Position numbers and translations under genes: made by a program
Notes under the pieces: generated by a model
What the model was told of the DNA's origin: nothing
Seen by the model: the letters and a program-made list of their open reading frames with translations, nothing else
Database searches by the model: none
In this document: piece after piece, positions 59,816 through 64,000 of the stretch
How positions within the stretch are numbered: the stretch's first letter is position 1
Layout: every line of letters begins with the position of its first letter
Source of the DNA: an uncultured Collinsella sp.
GTDB lineage: Bacteria; Actinomycetota; Coriobacteriia; Coriobacteriales; Coriobacteriaceae
Assembly (NCBI GenBank): GCA_900540895.1
Contig: UQHV01000013.1
Location: forward strand, 9,073-73,072
Direction of reading: 5' to 3'
DNA length: 64,000 nucleotides

Positions 59816-60949
59816 ATGAGTGCTTTAACCACGCTGAATGCGCCGTTTCGCGCCGATATCGTCGGCAGCTTTCTTCGTCCACAGGCCGTAAAGGACGCCC
59901 GTGCCGCCTATGCTGCGGGCACACTCGACACCGCCGGCCTTAAGGCCGTCGAGGATGAGGCCATTCGCGACCTGGTGGACAAGCAAAAGTCCGCTGGCCT
60001 GCAGGTGATTACCGATGGCGAGTTTCGCCGCAGTTACTGGCACCTCGACTTTATGTGGGGGCTCAACGGCATTGAACGCCGTACCTCGCGTACGGGCTAT
60101 ATGTTCCACGACGAGGAGACCACAGCCGACACCGCCGTGGTAACCGGCCCCATTAGCGGCGAGAACCATCCGTTCGTCGAGCACTTTAAATTTGTCAAGG
60201 TGCTCGAGGGGGAGGGCCAGGTCGCGCGGCAAACCATTCCGGCGCCGATCCAGACGTTCTCCGAAGTCACGCTCGACCGCTGCGACGGCCAGCAGGAGAG
60301 CCTGCGCGCTGTCTATAAGACCGATGAGGAACTTGCCGACGCCATCGCAGCCGCTTATCGCACGGTGATCGCCGACCTGTACGCAGCAGGCTGCCGCAAC
60401 ATCCAGTTTGATGACTGCACCTGGGGCATCTACTGCGACACCGATTTTGTCGCCAAAACCGGCATGAGCCCGGTCGACCTGCAAAAGGTAAGCGAGCTGG
60501 GCGTGGCGCTCAACAATGCCGCCATCGCGGACAAGCCCGACGATCTGGTCATCAACACGCATGTGTGCCGCGGCAACTACCACTCCACCTATGCCTTCGA
60601 GGGCGGCTATGACCCCATCGCGCCGTACCTGTTCGCAAACGAGGATGTCGATGCATTTTACCTGGAGTTCGATACGCCGCGCGCCGGCGGTTTTGAGCCG
60701 CTCAAGTACGTTGCCCCGGGCAAGAAGGTCGTGCTGGGCTTGGTAACCACCAAGGCGGCAGAGCTCGAGAACGAGGATGTTATCGTCGAGCGCATCCGTG
60801 AAGCCGCAAAGTACGTGCCGCTCGAGAACCTGTATCTGTCGCCTCAGTGCGGCTTTGCCAGCTGCGAGATTGGCAACAAGCTGACCGAGGATGAGCAATG
60901 GGCAAAGATCGCGCTGGTCAAGCGCATTGCCGAGCGCGTTTGGAAATAG
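59816..60949 (+). CDS. MetE-C/YxjG-type homocysteine methyltransferase-like protein
   Basis: 377 residues, only the C-terminal (catalytic) half of MetE. DGEFRRSYWHLDF, DDCTWG, NTHVCRGNYHST and SPQCGFAS give the zinc-binding His/Cys residues of B12-independent methionine synthase-like proteins (YxjG/YxjH group). It makes methionine from homocysteine with a methyl donor that need not be the polyglutamate folate. AAAGGGAGA lies before ATG 59816. A LysR gene and LysR-type box lie upstream. Confidence 0.9.
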   Translation: MSALTTLNAPFRADIVGSFLRPQAVKDARAAYAAGTLDTAGLKAVEDEAIRDLVDKQKSAGLQVITDGEFRRSYWHLDFMWGLNGIERRTSRTGYMFHDEETTADTAVVTGPISGENHPFVEHFKFVKVLEGEGQVARQTIPAPIQTFSEVTLDRCDGQQESLRAVYKTDEELADAIAAAYRTVIADLYAAGCRNIQFDDCTWGIYCDTDFVAKTGMSPVDLQKVSELGVALNNAAIADKPDDLVINTHVCRGNYHSTYAFEGGYDPIAPYLFANEDVDAFYLEFDTPRAGGFEPLKYVAPGKKVVLGLVTTKAAELENEDVIVERIREAAKYVPLENLYLSPQCGFASCEIGNKLTEDEQWAKIALVKRIAERVWK

Positions 60950-60996
60950 CGCTAGTGTTTGCAGGTGGCGGCGCGTGCGAGGCATAGTGTATCGCG

Positions 60997-61002
60997 TACA
61001 AT
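60997..61002 (+). promoter_or_regulatory. TACAAT -10 box of uraA
   Basis: TACAAT lies 69 bp before the uraA ATG. The leader holds an inverted TCGGGCA/TGCCTGA pair (about 61018-61044) that could be a weak hairpin. Confidence 0.5.
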
Positions 61003-61071
61003 GGTTCGGATCGTATCGTTCGGGCAGGTTATCCGATATGCCTGATCGCCCTTCCATTCGAAAGGACATCC

Positions 61072-62406
61072 ATGTCCCAGTCCTCGACGCCCGCCGTCAG
61101 CGATGCCATCTACGACGCATCGTCGCTCGGCCGCCCGCGCATGTTTCTGCTCGGCCTACAGCACCTGTTTGCCATGTTTGGCGCCACCGTGCTGGTGCCC
61201 GTGCTCACCGGCCTCTCGGTATCGGCAACGCTTTTGTTTGCCGGCTTGGGCACGCTGCTGTTCCACTTCCTGTCGCGCGGTAAGGTGCCGGCATTTTTGG
61301 GCTCATCGTTTGCCTTTATTGCCGGTTATGCCGCAATCGCGCCCAACGGCGAGACCGAGCTTTTGCCCTACGCCTGCCTGGGCGTAGCTTGTGCCGGTCT
61401 GCTCTATCCGGTGCTGGCGGCGTTCTTCCGCGCGTTTGGCGCCAAGCGTGTCATGCGTTTCTTTCCGCCGGTGGTGACTGGCCCCATCGTCATTTCCATC
61501 GGCTTGATCCTGGCAAGTTCCGCTATTGCTAACTGCCAGACCAACTGGCTTGTGGCTGTCATTGGCGTTGCCGTTATCGTCATCTGCAACATCTGGGGCC
61601 GTGGCATGGTCAAGATCGTGCCGATTTTGCTGGGCGTTGTGGTGAGCTATGCCGTTGCGGCTGCGCTCGGCGAGGTTGATTTCTCGGGCGTTGCCGCCGC
61701 TCCGTGGGTCGGTCTGCCCATCGTGTGGGACAACACCGTGTTTGCACTCTTTGGGCCGCAGTTCGATAGCGGTCTTGCCACGACGGCCATCATCACCATC
61801 ATGCCGCTGGCCTTCGCGACCATGATCGAGCATATCGGCGATATCTCTGCTATCGGTTCGACTTGCGAGTGCAACTACATTGCCGATCCCGGTCTGCATC
61901 GCACGCTGCTCGGCGACGGCCTTGCCACGATTCTGGCTTCGCTCTTTGGCGCTCCGGCCAACACTACGTATGGTGAGAACACCGGCGTGCTCGCCCTGAC
62001 GCGCGTGTTCGACCCGCGCGTAATTCGAATTGCCGCGTGTTGCGCCATCGTGCTTTCGTTCTGCCCCAAGTTCGCGGCTGTCATTGAGGCCATGCCGGCG
62101 TGTGTGATCGGCGGTGTGTCGCTCGTGCTCTACGGCATGATCAGCGCTGTGGGCGTCCGCAACCTCATCGAGAACCAGGTCGATTTCCAGAACAACCGCA
62201 ACGTGCTGGTTGCCGCGCTGGTGCTCGTGCTTTCGCTCGGCATCGCGTACAGCACCGCCGGCGCCATCGTGTTGGAGCTCGGCGGCGTGACGATTTCGCT
62301 GTCCGGCATTGCCGTGGGCTCACTGGTGGGCATCGTGCTCAACGCCATCCTGCCGGGTAACGACTTTGAGTTTGATGTCTCCGAGCTTGAGGAGGCTGCT
62401 GAGTAG
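61072..62406 (+). CDS. uraA: Uracil permease (NCS2 family)
   Basis: 444 residues with about fourteen membrane helices. QHLFAMFGATVLVPVLTG, PVVTGPIVISIGLILAS and EHIGDISAIG are the conserved NCS2 blocks, and the first matches UraA/PyrP-type uracil carriers more than xanthine ones. AAAGGA lies 5 nt before ATG 61072. A strong terminator follows. It is separate from the MetE-like gene by its own promoter region. Confidence 0.9.
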   Translation: MSQSSTPAVSDAIYDASSLGRPRMFLLGLQHLFAMFGATVLVPVLTGLSVSATLLFAGLGTLLFHFLSRGKVPAFLGSSFAFIAGYAAIAPNGETELLPYACLGVACAGLLYPVLAAFFRAFGAKRVMRFFPPVVTGPIVISIGLILASSAIANCQTNWLVAVIGVAVIVICNIWGRGMVKIVPILLGVVVSYAVAAALGEVDFSGVAAAPWVGLPIVWDNTVFALFGPQFDSGLATTAIITIMPLAFATMIEHIGDISAIGSTCECNYIADPGLHRTLLGDGLATILASLFGAPANTTYGENTGVLALTRVFDPRVIRIAACCAIVLSFCPKFAAVIEAMPACVIGGVSLVLYGMISAVGVRNLIENQVDFQNNRNVLVAALVLVLSLGIAYSTAGAIVLELGGVTISLSGIAVGSLVGIVLNAILPGNDFEFDVSELEEAAE

Positions 62407-62431
62407 CAGCTGCGTTCAGCTAAAACAAGAT

Positions 62432-62470
62432 ATGGTGCCCATGCGTATATGCGTGTGGGCACCATTTTTA
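62432..62470. terminator. Bidirectional terminator between uraA and the esterase gene
   Basis: TGGTGCCCA (62432-62440) pairs with TGGGCACCA, followed by TTTTT on the plus strand. The minus-strand esterase stop lies at 62468, so its mRNA end overlaps the hairpin. Confidence 0.85.
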
Positions 62471-63133
62471 ATGCGTCAGTATCCAGTGGATGCCGCGGGC
62501 CATGCGTAAGTCGGTTTGGGCAAAGTGATTGCCGGGGTTGAGCTCCAGCGTTGTTGGAATGCCGCGCTCGACGAGCAACGCTTCCATCGCGCGTGTGTCG
62601 TCGAGTACATGCCGCATCATGCGGTTGGGCGTCTTGGTTTCCTTTTTGCCGAGTGACAGGTAGACGGCTTGCGGGCTGCCGGCAAAAGGGGCCGTGCTGG
62701 CACGGTCGACAAAGTCGGGAAACCATAGCGACCCCGATGCGCTCGCGGCGCGGTCAAAGGCGTCGGTTTGCCAGAGGGACCAGAGTGCGAAGAGGCCCGC
62801 GAGCGAGTAGCCGGCAATGCCGCGCCAGGTGGGCGGCTGAGGAAGCGACGACTCGACCTGGGGGATTATCTGATTCAGCAGCTCATCAAGAAAATCGGCA
62901 GCTTGGCCGCCGAAAGGCTCGGCATCGCGTACGGTCCCGTCGCATGCCCAGGGGCTCAGCTCGCGATTCCAATCGAGCCCGCCAATGGTGACGAGGGCGA
63001 ATGGCGGACAGTCGAGCTCTCGGCAACACTTATAAACCTCGCTGCCGTCGCCCACGACCACAGGAAGGTAGATGACAGGCGCGCTTTCCGTATGATTCGA
63101 ATAAACGGTTATCTGCTTTTGATGCGCTTCCAT
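62468..63133 (-). CDS. Esterase-family alpha/beta hydrolase
   Basis: 221 residues. IAGYSLAGLFALW is the nucleophile elbow (GxSxxG), SASGSLWFPDF follows, and the catalytic His is in NPGNHFAQ near the end. It resembles the putative esterase/enterochelin-esterase Fes group, but no signal peptide is seen, so it is probably cytosolic. ATG 63133 has GAGAGAAG upstream. The substrate is unknown. Confidence 0.85.
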   Translation of the reverse strand: MEAHQKQITVYSNHTESAPVIYLPVVVGDGSEVYKCCRELDCPPFALVTIGGLDWNRELSPWACDGTVRDAEPFGGQAADFLDELLNQIIPQVESSLPQPPTWRGIAGYSLAGLFALWSLWQTDAFDRAASASGSLWFPDFVDRASTAPFAGSPQAVYLSLGKKETKTPNRMMRHVLDDTRAMEALLVERGIPTTLELNPGNHFAQTDLRMARGIHWILTH

Positions 63134-63247
63134 GACGGGCTTCTCTCAGTGTTGTGATATCGGCAGCCCCAATTGTCGCACGCCAGCGTATGCCGGTTGG
63201 GCTAGACCAAAGACAATCTCGTGCATCCCCTGCGGACGCATATGGAA

Positions 63248-63283
63248 AACGCCACCGCCGGAGGGGAGCTCGGCGGTGGCGTT
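63248..63283 (-). terminator. Terminator of the LAATGD surface protein gene
   Basis: AACGCCACCGCCG (63248-63260) pairs with CGGCGGTGGCGTT (63271-63283); TTTT follows on the minus strand. Confidence 0.88.
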
Positions 63284-63340
63284 GTTAAACGGTGCTGGGG
63301 CTCGGGGCCTTCGCGGGAGCTGCCATGTGCGCAGAGGCGT

Positions 63341-64000
63341 CTAAGAACGCTTACGGCTCGCCATGGTGCCTGCGGCGATAGCGGCTGTTCCCGCAAGGAC
63401 GGTTGCCACGATGGCCGCACCCGAGGTGTCGCCGGTTGCCGCGAGCACGCCGGTAGTCTTGGCTTTCGTGGTTGAAGCCGCAACGGCCTTGGTCGGCTTT
63501 GAGCCCTCAGGCTTGGGGTTCTGCTTGGACTCCGCAGGCTTGCTTTCTGCGGGCTTGGTCTCGTCGGGCTTGGGGTCTTCCGGCTTGGCTACCTCGGGAG
63601 GTGCGATGGTCGTACTTTTGGCGACTGCTTTGATATAGAGGGAGTCGACCGTGGCGTCGCCCGTGCCGATGGCTTGGCCTGCCTCGTAGATGCCGTCACG
63701 GAGCTTGCGATAGTCAATGACCTTGCCGCCTTCGGGCGTCTGGATGGCGGCGTTCTCAATCTTGATGGTGCCGATTGTCTTGCCGTCAGCGCTCATGGCA
63801 CGGGCAAAGATTGCCGCTGTATCTCCTTCGGCCGTTACCTTGCTGCGGATGATCGAGATGACTGCGGGTGTGACGCCCTCGCTGGTCTGGGCGATGATGC
63901 CGATGTTCTCGCCTTGGGGTTCGCGCCTCGTCTCGCCATCTTGGTTTTCGCTCATATGACCCAATCCGCTGTCAAGAGCCACAATGGCCCCGCCGACCGC
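63341..64000 (-). CDS. C-terminal part of a LAATGD wall-sorted surface protein (5' end cut)
   Basis: The frame is open to the window edge, so 220 codons of a longer protein are visible. A Val/Ile-rich segment is followed by a Pro/Lys/Glu/Ser linker (PPEVAKPEDPKPDETKPAES), then the sorting motif LAATGD, a hydrophobic helix and RKRS. This is the same LAxTGD-type signal as the giant protein at 2145. An ATG at 63955 could start a small protein, but no Shine-Dalgarno supports it. Confidence 0.75.
   Translation of the reverse strand, partial: AVGGAIVALDSGLGHMSENQDGETRREPQGENIGIIAQTSEGVTPAVISIIRSKVTAEGDTAAIFARAMSADGKTIGTIKIENAAIQTPEGGKVIDYRKLRDGIYEAGQAIGTGDATVDSLYIKAVAKSTTIAPPEVAKPEDPKPDETKPAESKPAESKQNPKPEGSKPTKAVAASTTKAKTTGVLAATGDTSGAAIVATVLAGTAAIAAGTMASRKRS

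Overview
The window looks like chromosomal DNA from a high-GC Gram-positive gut actinobacterium of class Coriobacteriia, most like Collinsella. This is inferred from the protein families, the LAxTGD-type sorting signals and the frequent TACAAT -10 boxes; no 16S gene is present. It carries 59 protein genes, two of them cut by the window edges, and no tRNA, rRNA or CRISPR locus that I can see.

Layout. 1-9.6 kb: a cut GyrB/ParE-like topoisomerase subunit, an XRE regulator with a membrane partner, a giant Tat-exported wall-sorted surface protein with a LuxR-type regulator, and a two-component system. 9.6-15.2 kb: a redox cassette (48-residue CXXC membrane peptide, polyferredoxin membrane protein, TlpA-like lipoprotein) followed by a MacB-like ABC fusion. 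15.2-20.2 kb: a repeat-rich stretch with a dihydrouridine synthase, an orphan ribbon-helix-helix gene, glutaredoxin and an XRE/zinc-ribbon/TipAS-like regulator. 20.3-30.2 kb: TrmO, a MalY-type C-S lyase, a flavin-binding protein, a hybrid sensor kinase with two solute-binding domains, K+ and Cl- channel genes, an EFR1-type ferredoxin and an EamA transporter. 30.3-38.2 kb: a GntR-ABC operon, prfC, a VUT/queuosine-precursor transporter with a structured leader, an SDR, ung and a second EamA transporter. 38.3-44.2 kb: LysR, MATE, RlmA, RsmJ and small genes. 44.2-51.4 kb: a Tet(M)-related translation GTPase, then a class II UvrA coupled to an AAA ATPase, with a second AAA ATPase facing it. 51.5-64 kb: TrmL, a CobW GTPase, a Cys-less ArsC-like protein, a flavodoxin-type reductase, patatin, a TPP-riboswitch-controlled thiamine operon, HAD, LysR with a MetE-like enzyme, UraA, an esterase and a second LAATGD surface protein cut by the window end.

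The most unusual feature is not a gene. The gaps between genes are packed with several families of long perfect or near-perfect palindromes. One is an array of four hairpins at 32.76-33.05 kb with about 80-bp periodicity and constant 25-nt loops. Another is a 185-bp element present twice (15.26 and 30.35 kb), whose arms differ between copies by paired changes that mostly keep the stem. Smaller families carry GGGACAG, GGGGACGTTCTT or ATGTCGA cores. Many lie directly at gene 3' ends, and one contains a stop codon. No transposase that could move them is in the window.

Other points for a second look are the AAA-UvrA2-AAA cluster, the CXXC/polyferredoxin/TlpA cassette, a preQ1-like leader, and an ArsC-family protein without its catalytic cysteine. 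Start codons were chosen from Shine-Dalgarno spacing, signal peptides and family length, and several are TTG or GTG.
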